From: Photorhabdus khanii NC19
GTDB lineage: Bacteria; Pseudomonadota; Gammaproteobacteria; Enterobacterales; Enterobacteriaceae
Assembly (NCBI RefSeq): GCF_000517265.1
Contig: NZ_AYSJ01000011.1
Location: 410,341 to 447,432, forward strand
Direction of reading: 5' to 3'
Length of the DNA stretch: 37,092 bases
Shown: positions 8,463-18,044 of the stretch, piece after piece
Position numbering within the stretch: position 1 is the stretch's first letter
Layout of the letters: each line of letters starts with the position of its first letter
Position numbers and translations under genes: made by a program
Notes under the pieces: generated by a model
The model's database searches: none
Seen by the model: the letters and a program-made list of their open reading frames with translations, nothing else
Told to the model about the DNA's origin: nothing

Positions 8463-10574
8463 TCACCAACGTGTAGGTGGGAAAGCCGTATCAAAACAGC
8501 TATCGTAATACTGCCTGATTTTGCTTAGACGTTGTTTGTTTTGCCGATTTTTCTTAACAGCTAACACCGAATTAATGACCAAAATAGTCAAAAGCACCAA
8601 AAGTAAAAGCGTTGTGCCAATACAACGGATCAGCGTCATGGAATCCAGTGCACTATGTAACACAATCCGGCGGGTTCCATTAGTATCTACGGACAATTCT
8701 GTAATAATTCCTACTGTCTCAAATGGTGTTTGCAACACCGTATCCGATAACCGCTGTAACTCACGCCATTGTTCTAACGCGCTATGGTCATAAGAAACAA
8801 TTGCCGGCGTGATATATTCAACCAGCTGTTTACCTTCATCACTAATCAGCAGAACACCACCCGGAGAAGGGCTATTAAGCAGGATTGCTATTTTATCTAT
8901 TTCCCGGTAGATAAATGACGATGTCGTCGCATCAACCAGCTTTCCCAGAGCTTCAGCCCCCGCTGGACGCAATAAAACATGGATATCATCAAACTTGCCA
9001 TCCTCTGTATTCTTTAACAAAGTTGTCCAATCATTGGCACTACCCAGGTTAACCAAAGCATTCTTCAATCGAAAACAGTCTGCTTCTTTTCCACATAATT
9101 TTTTAGTTTTCAATATGATATCAGAAAAATCATCCAATAAAATCATACCAGATTTAGCAATTTCCTGAGCAAGACCTGGATTAATTACATCGCTATTTTC
9201 CTGTAAACGTAATTGCTTATTAACAGTTGCAATCAGTTTAGCCGCATTTTCTATAACTTCCGATTCTTGGATTGGCAGTGAATGAGTACTATTCCAATAT
9301 ATCCCTGAGCAATCGAATGGAGAAAAATAAGTGTCTCCTTTGCCGTTCATATTATTTGGCGGCATATAACACATACCAACCCCTTTTGCTTTCAGGACAT
9401 CCCCGACCCGCAACGCCATCTCTTTCATCGTATTAGCATCAGTGACAACCTTCGTGCTGCTACCACGCAACCAGGCAAAACTGAGTTTCATTGGTACACT
9501 AACCGGCTGATAAAAATAGAGCAGCAGCATAATAAGCAAGCTGCCGCCAATCATCATTAGATTTTTCCCATAACGGTGATAAGGGTGATTTTTCTCCTCA
9601 TCGTGCAAAGAGAGATAATGCCCTTGCCTGACTACCTGGCCGTTAGTGTAAATATCGATATTGATTTTCTGATCAAGATCGTAGGTAATATAAGATTCCC
9701 AATGAGGTGGGTATATTAAATCAATCCCACCAAGAGAAATATTACTCATTTGCCCTTGTTCAAATTCTCCAAATAATCCCCACCGTTTTGGCATACCGGT
9801 AAAACAGTGGATATCCTGGCGCCTGCGTCTTGAAGACGGACAGAACAACGGCCAAAAGCTGACAGCCATTAAAGTACCAGCAATCAACATCAGCCACGGC
9901 AAAAACAGTATCGGTGAGAGTAACGCAAGGAACCAAATAAAAAATCCGAGACACAAGAATCCTCCCTCCCAAATACCCGATGAGTGATTTAACCGGTATT
10001 CTTCCGAAGTCTCTTTACGGATACTTTGTAATTTTACGCTGGTATCGCCATTTTTTTGGATCGATGCCTGCTGATGGGATACATCTGAAACTACCGGAGC
10101 GGAAGGAAAATCCCGTTGAAAATCTTTCAGGAAGTGACCATTAATCGAAATAACAAGTGGTATTCCCGCAGTGTGAACAACATCAATAATATTCTGTTGT
10201 TTAATAAAAGGCTCAAGGAAAAATGGCAAATGAACTTCTGCCATATCAATGTAATAACGCCAGCTATGTGGTTCATCTGAGGCAACAGAAAACCGGGTAA
10301 TGGAATTACAGATAGTATAAACCGTATCATTTTTGTCCGTCAGAATTAACCCGCTTGTTTTATTGATACGGTCGGTTAAAACCAGTGGCAACACCTGCTT
10401 CAGATAACATTCAATGGCCTGATATTCATCAGCATGAAGTTTACGATAGGTCGGGTCAGCAACAGAAGGCAGATAACGGGCGTTATCATGCGGCTTCCAT
10501 CTGAAAATCAGAAAAGAAGCCATTATAATCAGGCTAATCATCAAGATAGCCAATATAACGGCTGTTGAGTTCAT
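8463..10574 (-). CDS. igaA: IgaA/UmoB/YrfF Rcs-pathway inhibitor
   Basis: 703 residues, close to the usual length of about 710. An N-terminal membrane segment (about 5-24), a pair of segments near 207-245, another near 341-358 and one near the C-terminus (about 655-675) give the known multi-pass inner-membrane layout with a large periplasmic domain. In enterics IgaA holds the Rcs phosphorelay in check by contacting RcsD; UmoB in Proteus is the homologue tied to swarming. It heads the igaA-hslR-hslO unit and is divergent from nudE, as in E. coli. The sequence is less conserved than its neighbours, so the call rests on length, topology and context. Confidence 0.88.
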   Translation of the reverse strand: MNSTAVILAILMISLIIMASFLIFRWKPHDNARYLPSVADPTYRKLHADEYQAIECYLKQVLPLVLTDRINKTSGLILTDKNDTVYTICNSITRFSVASDEPHSWRYYIDMAEVHLPFFLEPFIKQQNIIDVVHTAGIPLVISINGHFLKDFQRDFPSAPVVSDVSHQQASIQKNGDTSVKLQSIRKETSEEYRLNHSSGIWEGGFLCLGFFIWFLALLSPILFLPWLMLIAGTLMAVSFWPLFCPSSRRRRQDIHCFTGMPKRWGLFGEFEQGQMSNISLGGIDLIYPPHWESYITYDLDQKINIDIYTNGQVVRQGHYLSLHDEEKNHPYHRYGKNLMMIGGSLLIMLLLYFYQPVSVPMKLSFAWLRGSSTKVVTDANTMKEMALRVGDVLKAKGVGMCYMPPNNMNGKGDTYFSPFDCSGIYWNSTHSLPIQESEVIENAAKLIATVNKQLRLQENSDVINPGLAQEIAKSGMILLDDFSDIILKTKKLCGKEADCFRLKNALVNLGSANDWTTLLKNTEDGKFDDIHVLLRPAGAEALGKLVDATTSSFIYREIDKIAILLNSPSPGGVLLISDEGKQLVEYITPAIVSYDHSALEQWRELQRLSDTVLQTPFETVGIITELSVDTNGTRRIVLHSALDSMTLIRCIGTTLLLLVLLTILVINSVLAVKKNRQNKQRLSKIRQYYDSCFDTAFPPTRW

Positions 10575-10927
10575 TTTTCCCCCACATCCATGACAATATT
10601 GCTATTGTTGTTTGCAAAATAGCAACCACACGTTCAGTTCTGAATCAGGTTATTTCTATCTATCTTTTTAATTTATTTTACAACAAGTTATATAATCACT
10701 CTCTGAATTATCTATAACACAGATCTATTTCCAAAGAGGATAAAAATAACAGTAACAACAATGACAAGCGATAATCACTATCATTTATCAAAATAATCGG
10801 CCATATTTAGTCAAGCTATGGAGTGTACCTAATTTCATCATAAAACCTAAGGTTAATGAAATAATTTATGACGTAATAATGCACAGACACTCAAATCAAC
10901 CAAATATTAATGCCATCAGGGGCAACT
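10575..10927. promoter_or_regulatory. Divergent igaA/nudE promoter region with a Fur-like site
   Basis: About 350 bases of AT-rich DNA with no gene, expected to hold promoters in both directions. GATAATCACTATCATTTATC at 10770-10789 matches the Fur consensus at about 13 of 19 positions. This is weaker than the ryhB site and may be chance in AT-rich DNA. Confidence 0.35.
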
Positions 10928-11476
10928 ATGAATGACCAGAAAAACCCTAAAATCCTGAACATAGAGAACATTGCCCATTCACGTCTATTTCATATTCAGT
11001 CAGTAAATCTCGAATTCAGTAACGGTGTAAAACGCGTTTATGAACGGATGCGTCCAGCAACCCGGGAAGCAGTTCTAATCGTCCCGGTCATTGGAGATGA
11101 ATTGATACTCATCCGTGAATACGCAGTAGGTATTGAGCAATATGAATTAGGCTTTCCCAAAGGTGCTATCGACTCTGGTGAAAGTATCCTTGAAGCAGCT
11201 AACCGTGAATTGAAAGAAGAAATCGGTTTTGGCGCCAGAAAAATAGAGCAACTAGCCAAACTCACTATGGCTCCGTCCTATTTTTCCAGCAAAATGAACA
11301 TTGTTATTGCTGAAAATCTCTATCCGGAAAGCCTGGAAGGGGATGAACCTGAACCATTGCCGCAAATACGTTGGCCAATAGCCGATATGATGTCATTGCT
11401 GGATCACGCTGATTTCAACGAAGCGCGAAATGTCTGCGCCCTGTTTTTGGCGCAAAAATACTTACACCACCGCTGA
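10928..11476 (+). CDS. nudE: ADP compounds hydrolase NudE
   Basis: 182 residues from the ATG at 10928, preceded by AGGGG; the in-frame ATG six codons earlier lacks a ribosome site. The Nudix box GAIDSGESILEAANRELKEE continues into IGF, with all catalytic glutamates. Family activity is hydrolysis of ADP-ribose, NADH and diadenosine polyphosphates. SYFSSKMNIV and YPESLEGDEPEPLPQ match E. coli NudE closely. It is convergent with mrcA across a shared terminator. Confidence 0.96.
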   Translation: MNDQKNPKILNIENIAHSRLFHIQSVNLEFSNGVKRVYERMRPATREAVLIVPVIGDELILIREYAVGIEQYELGFPKGAIDSGESILEAANRELKEEIGFGARKIEQLAKLTMAPSYFSSKMNIVIAENLYPESLEGDEPEPLPQIRWPIADMMSLLDHADFNEARNVCALFLAQKYLHHR

Positions 11477-11482
11477 AATTAA

Positions 11483-11511
11483 CAGGCACAACGGATTTCC
11501 CGTTGTGCCTG
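11483..11511. terminator. Bidirectional terminator between nudE and mrcA
   Basis: A 12-bp stem, CAGGCACAACGG with CCGTTGTGCCTG, closes a 5-base loop. It is followed by ATTTATTAT on the plus strand and lies between convergent stops. Confidence 0.85.
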
Positions 11512-11519
11512 ATTTATTA

Positions 11520-14048
11520 TCAGAATAGCTCCTGACTTTCACCATTCTCGATCAACGTTGTGCCAACTTCCTGCACCGCACTCGCTGTAGGCTGAGTTCC
11601 GTCAATGAAATACTCACTGCGGGTATCTCCACCTCCACCAGCAAGTTTACCTGTTTTACGATCTATCACGACGGAAACAATACCCGGAGGGGCGGCTACT
11701 TCTTTTTCAGGAACACCCTCCAGTGCAATTTTCATAAAGTCATCCCAAATTGGCTGCGCACTCTTAGCACCCGCTTCACCGCCACTGGCTGCTGTACGAC
11801 CAAGGCTTCTACGGTGATCATCAAAACCAATCCAGACGGTCGCCACAATATCCGGCCCATAACCTGAAAACCAGGCATCCTTTGAACTGTTGGTTGTCCC
11901 GGTTTTACCACCAATATCGCGACGTTTCAGATCGCGCGAGGCACGCCACCCCGTACCGCTCCAACCTGGCTCACCAAAAATATTGGTATTCAAAGCATCA
12001 TGGATCAGAAATGCCAAAGGGGTACTGATAACGTGAGGCGCATATTTTTGCCCATATTCACTACCGTCAACTACCGGAACCTTCTCTAGTTCAGGCAGCG
12101 GTAATATCTCCTGCTGCCTGACCTGAGATTGAGCTACATTTTCAATCGAGTTTTCAGAAAGTTCGATTGAACGCACAGTATCACCATAAATCACCGGAAT
12201 ATCGCATTGCGGACACGCAATCTTCGGCTTTGCCTCAAACAGAATATCCCCATCTTCATTTTCAATTTTGGTAATGAAATAAGGATCTATCAAATAGCCG
12301 CCATTGGACATGACCGAATACCCACGCACCATTTGCATTGGTGTAAATGATGGGGATCCCAAAGCCAGAGATTCTGTACGAACGATATTTTGTGCCGGAA
12401 AGCCAAACCGTTGCAGATAATCAGCGGCATAATCAACCCCCATCGCACGCATTGCCCGAACCATCACAACGTTCTTCGATTGTCCTAATCCCTGACGCAA
12501 ACGAATTGGCCCCGCATAAGTTGGTGGGGAATTTTTCGGACGCCAGTCAGTACCGGCTCCCGCATCCCAGCGGCTGATTGGCAGGTCATTAAGCAATGAA
12601 GCCAGCGTCAGCCCTTTATCCATCGCAGCGGTATAGAGAAACGGTTTAATATTGGAACCAATCTGACGTAATGACTGCGTAACACGGTTAAACTTACTTA
12701 AGCTGAAATCAAACCCACCCACCAGCGCCTTTACAGCACCATCATTAGGATCAATAGAAACCAAAGCCGCATTAACTTCCGGCATTTGTGACAACCACCA
12801 GATATCTTTTACTTTCCGAACCCAAACCTGTTCACCAGCCTGAACCACTTCATTCACACTACGTGGAACCGCACCCTGCACACTATCAGATTTGAATTTT
12901 CTGGCCCAACGGACACCCGCCATCGGCAATTCTGCACTGCTGCCATCAACCAGCATCACCGTCGCCTGATCAGCTCCCGTGCTGGTCACAACCGCCGGCA
13001 TTAACGGCCCATAATTTGGCAGGGCCTTAAGCTTCTTAACAATCTGTTCCCTATCCCAGGCAGGTTCACCCACTTTCCACAACACTTCCTGCGCCCCGCG
13101 ATAGCCATGACGCATATCGTAATCAATGATGTTATTACGCACCGCATCCGTGGCAGCCAACTGAAGTTTGCGGGTAATCGTGGTGTAAACTTTATAACCG
13201 TCGGTATAAGCATTCTCGCCATAACGCTCAATCATGTCCTGACGTACCATCTCAGCCAAATAGGGCGCAGAAAAAGCAATCTGAGGCGCATGATAATTAG
13301 CCACCAACTTTTCACTTCTGGCTTGATTATATTGCTGCTGAGTAACATAGCCCTGATCGAGCATACGGCTCAGAACCACATTCCGGCGGTTAATCGCCCG
13401 GTCATAAGAATAAAGCGGGTTAAAAGTAGAAGGCGCTTTTGGCAGACCGGCAATCATGGCCATTTCACTCAATGTCAACTCATTGACATTCTTACCAAAA
13501 TAAACCTGAGCCGCAGCCCCAACACCATAAGCCCGGTAACCGAGATAAATTTTATTGAGATAGAGTTCAAGGATCTCATCTTTATTCAGTAACTGCTCAA
13601 TCCTGACGGCCAGAAAAACTTCCTTGATTTTACGCATCAATGTCTTCTCAGGACTGAGAAAGAAATTTCTCGCTAGTTGCTGAGTAATGGTACTGGCCCC
13701 TTGAGAAGCACGGCCTGAAGTCATCGCCACAGATGCCGCCCGGATAATTCCTATAGGATCAACGCCATGATGTTCATAAAAACGACTGTCCTCCGTTGCA
13801 ATAAATGCCTTCACCATCACAGGTGGAATTTCGGACAGAGTAAGAGGCATACGGCGCTTCTCACCATACTGCTCAATAAGCTCCCCATCCGCACTGAACA
13901 CCTGCATTGGTGTCTGTAATCGAACATCTTTTAATGTCGCCACATCAGGTAACTGAGGCTCGATATATTGGTACATGCCAAAAATCGAGGCTGTTCCCAG
14001 AAAAATGCAACTCACGACAAAGATTAAAAAATACTTTACGAACTTCAC
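11520..14048 (-). CDS. mrcA: Penicillin-binding protein 1A
   Basis: 842 residues, a bifunctional class A PBP with an N-terminal membrane anchor (about 5-27). The glycosyltransferase domain carries catalytic Glu86 in ATEDSRFYEHHGVDP and the QGASTITQQLARN motif. The transpeptidase domain has the SxxK serine in GSNIKPF, the SKN motif (QSKNVV) and KTGTTNSSKDAWF. It polymerises and cross-links peptidoglycan on the periplasmic face. It is divergent from the hof genes, as in E. coli. Confidence 0.97.
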   Translation of the reverse strand: MKFVKYFLIFVVSCIFLGTASIFGMYQYIEPQLPDVATLKDVRLQTPMQVFSADGELIEQYGEKRRMPLTLSEIPPVMVKAFIATEDSRFYEHHGVDPIGIIRAASVAMTSGRASQGASTITQQLARNFFLSPEKTLMRKIKEVFLAVRIEQLLNKDEILELYLNKIYLGYRAYGVGAAAQVYFGKNVNELTLSEMAMIAGLPKAPSTFNPLYSYDRAINRRNVVLSRMLDQGYVTQQQYNQARSEKLVANYHAPQIAFSAPYLAEMVRQDMIERYGENAYTDGYKVYTTITRKLQLAATDAVRNNIIDYDMRHGYRGAQEVLWKVGEPAWDREQIVKKLKALPNYGPLMPAVVTSTGADQATVMLVDGSSAELPMAGVRWARKFKSDSVQGAVPRSVNEVVQAGEQVWVRKVKDIWWLSQMPEVNAALVSIDPNDGAVKALVGGFDFSLSKFNRVTQSLRQIGSNIKPFLYTAAMDKGLTLASLLNDLPISRWDAGAGTDWRPKNSPPTYAGPIRLRQGLGQSKNVVMVRAMRAMGVDYAADYLQRFGFPAQNIVRTESLALGSPSFTPMQMVRGYSVMSNGGYLIDPYFITKIENEDGDILFEAKPKIACPQCDIPVIYGDTVRSIELSENSIENVAQSQVRQQEILPLPELEKVPVVDGSEYGQKYAPHVISTPLAFLIHDALNTNIFGEPGWSGTGWRASRDLKRRDIGGKTGTTNSSKDAWFSGYGPDIVATVWIGFDDHRRSLGRTAASGGEAGAKSAQPIWDDFMKIALEGVPEKEVAAPPGIVSVVIDRKTGKLAGGGGDTRSEYFIDGTQPTASAVQEVGTTLIENGESQELF

Positions 14049-14167
14049 CTGAAATTTCCCATGCCACGTTAGTTGGGTGGTTTATAAACAATCGGCACGT
14101 AGTATAAAGGTTACACAGCACCTTGAATATGGTCTTTTATTAAAATTACTGATATGGAGATCGTCAT

Positions 14168-14998
14168 ATGTACTCACCAAAGTGGTATGTCGGACTGGAC
14201 ATCCAAAATGGAGCCATTCGTGCCGTCGCAGCCATAAAACGCCGTAATGGCTGGCAGCTTCGCCACTGCTGGCAATATCTTTTATCTGATGCGGTTATGC
14301 CAGAAGGTCGTTTACAGCAGCCAGAGATATTATGCGATATATTAAATCAATGGCGCCAAAAATTACCCAAAAAAATCAGTTTCAGACTTGCCTTACCTGT
14401 ACAGCAAACATTGCAGCGAAATCTGACTTTACCTTCAGATATCAGTCTTAAAGAGCCGGAACAAGGCTGGTTTATCAATGCCAGCGCCGAAAAACAATTT
14501 CCTTTTAACACCCGTGAACTGGCTCTGGATTACCGTATTATCGAGCAAAACGCCTATATCAGCGCCGCCCGTCAGAAAGATCTGAATATCTGGCTACAAT
14601 GCCTTGCACAAGCAGAAATCTTTCCGGACGCCATTGATATTGCCCCCTGTGCACTACGCTATATAGCGCAATATGCTGGCGTTCCGGCTGATAGCTGGCT
14701 GTTACACCGGCAACAATCCAGTTGGTTGTGGGTATCTCCTGCTAATGCCCCCTTTGCTTATGACCTGGTATCAGCAAATACCGCAGCTTCTCCACTACAG
14801 GTTATTAGCCAATTACCGGCCTCATCCATAACTAAAAAGAATATTTATTACAGCAGCTACCAGCAGGAAGCTCTGCCTGAAGGCACTTCCTCCTGGGATA
14901 TGCTGGCAGCATTCCGTCACTATCAACCACCGCTCCCAGTTCAACTGATGGAGTATGTGATAGCCGGTGGCTTGGCACTCAGACCGGATGACAAATGA
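14168..14998 (+). CDS. hofM: HofM, PilM-like protein
   Basis: 276 residues. The start YVGLDIQNGAIRAVA resembles the nucleotide-binding phosphate-1 loop of PilM-type actin-like ATPases. It is the first gene of a hofM-N-O-Q string divergent from mrcA, the E. coli arrangement. Hof proteins are homologues of type IV pilus assembly/DNA uptake proteins and in E. coli are needed for growth on DNA as nutrient. Its stop overlaps the next start (ATGATG). Confidence 0.88.
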   Translation: MYSPKWYVGLDIQNGAIRAVAAIKRRNGWQLRHCWQYLLSDAVMPEGRLQQPEILCDILNQWRQKLPKKISFRLALPVQQTLQRNLTLPSDISLKEPEQGWFINASAEKQFPFNTRELALDYRIIEQNAYISAARQKDLNIWLQCLAQAEIFPDAIDIAPCALRYIAQYAGVPADSWLLHRQQSSWLWVSPANAPFAYDLVSANTAASPLQVISQLPASSITKKNIYYSSYQQEALPEGTSSWDMLAAFRHYQPPLPVQLMEYVIAGGLALRPDDK

Positions 14999-15549
14999 TG
15001 TATCAAGTTAATTTTCTGCCCTGGCGACAAACCCGACTGAAATCCCGCTATCGTTGGTGGACCATTCTTCTCCTATTGCAATTAGCGTTGTGGCTGGCGG
15101 TACTCATTTGGATGTCGTTTAAACAACTGGAAACGATTAACAAGCATCAAAGACAATTACAACAACTTAACCAGCAACAATTACATTTACAACAACAGAT
15201 AACTCAGACAGAAGAGGCATTCAATCTTCACAACAAACTAGCCTATAAATTAAAACAACAACAAACGCGGCTGAAACAGAATCAGCAACATTTGAGATTA
15301 TTCAATGAATTACCTGAGTTACTACCGGAAGGAAGTTGGCTAACCGCTTTCGATGACCATGCAGGTCAATTGAAATTGGTTGCTAACAGTCTGGATTATT
15401 CCAGTATGACATCGCTGCTGGATAATCTCGAAAACAACGGGCAATTATCTGAAATTCAACTGAAAAAAATGACCACCACTGAGCAGCAAATCAGGCAATT
15501 TATTATTGACGCGAACTGGCAGACGGAGATACCCGATGATAAAAAATGA
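14995..15549 (+). CDS. hofN: HofN, PilN-like protein
   Basis: 184 residues. VNFLPWRQTR at the N-terminus is the PilN signature that binds PilM; a single membrane segment (about 23-40) and a Gln-rich coiled coil (about 45-100) follow, then a small periplasmic domain. It bridges cytoplasmic HofM and periplasmic HofO. Its 4-base overlap with hofM and 14-base overlap with hofO imply translational coupling. Confidence 0.87.
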   Translation: MMYQVNFLPWRQTRLKSRYRWWTILLLLQLALWLAVLIWMSFKQLETINKHQRQLQQLNQQQLHLQQQITQTEEAFNLHNKLAYKLKQQQTRLKQNQQHLRLFNELPELLPEGSWLTAFDDHAGQLKLVANSLDYSSMTSLLDNLENNGQLSEIQLKKMTTTEQQIRQFIIDANWQTEIPDDKK

Positions 15550-16081
15550 CTATTTATGGTGGTTTGCCAAACCCACCTGGCTGCTCTTTATTTGGCAACA
15601 AACTATCATCATCCTGGTCCTGACCCTGTTTTATCTTTTCTCCTGGCAAGAGAAAGCTGAACGGGAAATTGGGCTGACACAGGAAATAATCACCCAACAA
15701 ACCAATACAAAATCAGCCAATAACCAGCTAAATCAGTTACCTCAGTTGGAAGATATACGGCAACAGATAAACCAAATAGAAAATGAACTTAACCAGCCAC
15801 CACAAAACACCGTAAAAATTACCGCAGTAAAACAACTGCAACAACCGTTGATAAATTCTGGCGGGCAAGTTATTGAGTGGCAACGTAAAAATGAAGGGGA
15901 AAAAACGCTCTGGCAAATAACGATTTATTTAAACTATGAACAAATGCTGAATTTTCTTGATGCATTACAGGCGTTATACCCGCCGCTGCTGATTAAACAG
16001 TTTTCTGTTTCTCCATCAGGCGAATCTCTCAATGTCAAAATGACTTTGTCAGAAACCTCATATGAAGAATTTTATGACTAA
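15536..16081 (+). CDS. hofO: HofO, PilO-like protein
   Basis: 181 residues from the ATG at 15536, which has ACGGAGA upstream. A membrane segment (about 18-36) is followed by a coiled coil (QINQIENELNQPP region) and a small alpha/beta domain, the PilO plan. Sequence conservation is low and the call leans on topology and position between hofN and hofQ. Its last 20 bases overlap the next gene. Confidence 0.82.
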   Translation: MIKNDYLWWFAKPTWLLFIWQQTIIILVLTLFYLFSWQEKAEREIGLTQEIITQQTNTKSANNQLNQLPQLEDIRQQINQIENELNQPPQNTVKITAVKQLQQPLINSGGQVIEWQRKNEGEKTLWQITIYLNYEQMLNFLDALQALYPPLLIKQFSVSPSGESLNVKMTLSETSYEEFYD

Positions 16082-17108
16082 AATATTTATTCTGTTTATC
16101 ATTTTTCTGCCTGCTATCTGCATTGCAGAAATAAGAAACCCTTTTGCTCCACCAATAACAGAAATAGCAGAGCAACCTATTGAGTTATTTGATCAATCAA
16201 TCAATGAAGCTGAGATTCAGTACCTCTCAACAGCATTACAATATGCAGACGCAGAAAAAATTGCCCTTAATCTCAGACAAAATATACCCTCACTGATGAC
16301 CAAAGAGGGTAAAGCTGATTTTGATCCTGAAACCAACAGCCTGATTTTGCAGGATAGCCCCATCGCAATCGCTCAGATAAAAAGCTGGCTAAAAGAAATA
16401 GATACACCACAACAGCAAGTGCAGATTACCGCACATATCGTAACCAGCAGCAGGGAAGCATTGCATGAGCTGGGAATCTATTGGGGGATACCGATAGGAG
16501 ATCAACTTAATACATCAACAGGTATAAACCGCCTCAATATCAACCAAGCCGCCAGCGACAACATGCACCGATTTGCGTTCAATATTGCCCGCGTCCATAC
16601 CAGTTTGCTGGAAATGGAACTCAGCGCCTTAGAACAGGAAAACCAACTGGATATTATTGCCAGCCCAAGACTAACCGCTTCACATCAACAGCTAGCCAGC
16701 ATTAAACAAGGCTCTGATATCCCCTACGTCAGTCAGGAAAAAGAGAAAAGTACCGTACAATTTAAAGAAGCTGTACTTGGGATGGAAGTCACACCTCATA
16801 TACTGAGAAAAGATAAAATCAGACTCTCACTGAAAATCAGCCAAAACATGCCGGGAATCTCAATCAGTCAAGGTGGAGGTGAGAATTTAACCATCGATAA
16901 ACAGGAAATCATAACTCAAGTTACTGTAAAAAATGGCGAAACCCTTATTCTCGGTGGGATTTTTCAACAGAAAAAAGGTGAAAAAATGCAAAAAGTACCT
17001 TATCTATCAGACATCCCGCTACTCGGTTCATTATTTAGCCAAAAAGGTCATAAACACAGCCGCCGTGAGCTGGTGATATTTATTACGCCTCAACTGATGG
17101 ATATTTAG
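16062..17108 (+). CDS. hofQ: HofQ secretin with HofP-like N-terminus (apparent fusion)
   Basis: 348 residues, against 412 in E. coli HofQ. Residues 1-22 are a signal peptide. The mature start EIRNPFAPP matches the RDPFKPP motif of HofP/PilP, not HofQ. From about residue 50 (EIQYLSTALQYADA) it follows E. coli HofQ to the end, including LDIIASPRLTASHQQ, FKEAVLGMEVTPHIL and the secretin signature VKNGETLILGGIF. The N-terminal STN-type domain of HofQ and most of HofP are missing, and no separate hofP exists in the cluster. The simplest reading is an in-frame deletion that joined the hofP 5' end to the hofQ body. The product should still reach the outer membrane. A start at 16074 is also possible. 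Confidence 0.88.
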   Translation: MKNFMTKIFILFIIFLPAICIAEIRNPFAPPITEIAEQPIELFDQSINEAEIQYLSTALQYADAEKIALNLRQNIPSLMTKEGKADFDPETNSLILQDSPIAIAQIKSWLKEIDTPQQQVQITAHIVTSSREALHELGIYWGIPIGDQLNTSTGINRLNINQAASDNMHRFAFNIARVHTSLLEMELSALEQENQLDIIASPRLTASHQQLASIKQGSDIPYVSQEKEKSTVQFKEAVLGMEVTPHILRKDKIRLSLKISQNMPGISISQGGGENLTIDKQEIITQVTVKNGETLILGGIFQQKKGEKMQKVPYLSDIPLLGSLFSQKGHKHSRRELVIFITPQLMDI

Positions 17109-17476
17109 CCAAAACAAAAAATATAACTGTTATATCAATGAATTGACAATGAAAAATTCAGCTATTACGTATGATTATGCGCAGATTTTTTCATCTAACC
17201 CTGTTTATAGATTTGACGCTGAGTCCGATTTAGCATACAAGAGTTAGCTAATTGAGTGGTCGGGTTAACATCACAATAATAAGCCAATAAAACCGGGGTT
17301 TCTATCACAAGAAGCTCAAGGTTGATTTATATAGTTGCAAAACTGGCTGATGTACTGAGATAATTTTCTCATCTGATCTCACATTACCGCTCATGAGGTT
17401 TCAGTTTAGGTCCCGCTGCTAATTTGATTGGCGGGGCGGGTTATCATTAACGAATAGTCTTAGTAATACCAAAAAC
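17109..17476. other. Leader region of the aroK operon
   Basis: 368 bases with no supportable gene. Near the end CCCGC (17412-17416) and GCGGG (17431-17435) can pair just upstream of aroK; no T-run follows, so it is not an obvious terminator. The promoter of the aroK-to-trpS operon is expected here. Confidence 0.45.
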
Positions 17477-17998
17477 ATGGCAGAGAAACGTAATATCTTT
17501 CTGGTTGGGCCTATGGGTGCCGGCAAAAGCACTATTGGTCGTCAGTTAGCTCAGCAACTCAATATGGAGTTTTATGACTCCGATCAAGAAATTGAGCGAC
17601 GTACCGGAGCTGACGTGGGCTGGGTATTCGATGTGGAAGGTGAAGAAGGCTTCCGCGAACGCGAAGAAAAAGTGATTAACGAACTCACTGAAAAACAAGG
17701 CATTGTGCTGGCGACTGGCGGGGGCTCTGTTAAATCCAGAGAAACTCGTAATCGCCTGTCTGCCCGTGGTGTCGTAGTCTACTTGGAAACCACCATTGAA
17801 AAACAGTTAGCACGCACTCAGCGCGATAAGAAACGTCCTTTACTTCAAGTTGATGCACCAGCACGCGAAGTTTTAGAAAATTTAGCAAACGAACGTAATC
17901 CTCTGTATGAGGAAATTGCTGATGTCACTATCCGTACCGATGAACAAAGCGCTAAAGTTGTCGCTAACCAAATCATTGAGTTACTGGAAAAGAACTGA
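17477..17998 (+). CDS. aroK: Shikimate kinase 1
   Basis: 173 residues, the E. coli length. The P-loop [15 protein letters not shown], the shikimate-binding [13 protein letters not shown] stretch and [11 protein letters not shown] are intact. It phosphorylates shikimate at O3 in the aromatic amino acid pathway. It is first in the aroK-aroB-damX-dam-rpe-gph-trpS order typical of enterics. Confidence 0.98.
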
Positions 17999-18044
17999 TT
18001 CAAGCAAGTCTGTACAGCGATAAATAATGAAGGCGAAGGCTGCT

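Noticed and set aside
13107-13592. 161-codon plus-strand frame opposite mrcA.
   Set aside because: It lies wholly within the conserved mrcA coding sequence, has no ribosome site, and its composition reflects the antisense of that gene.
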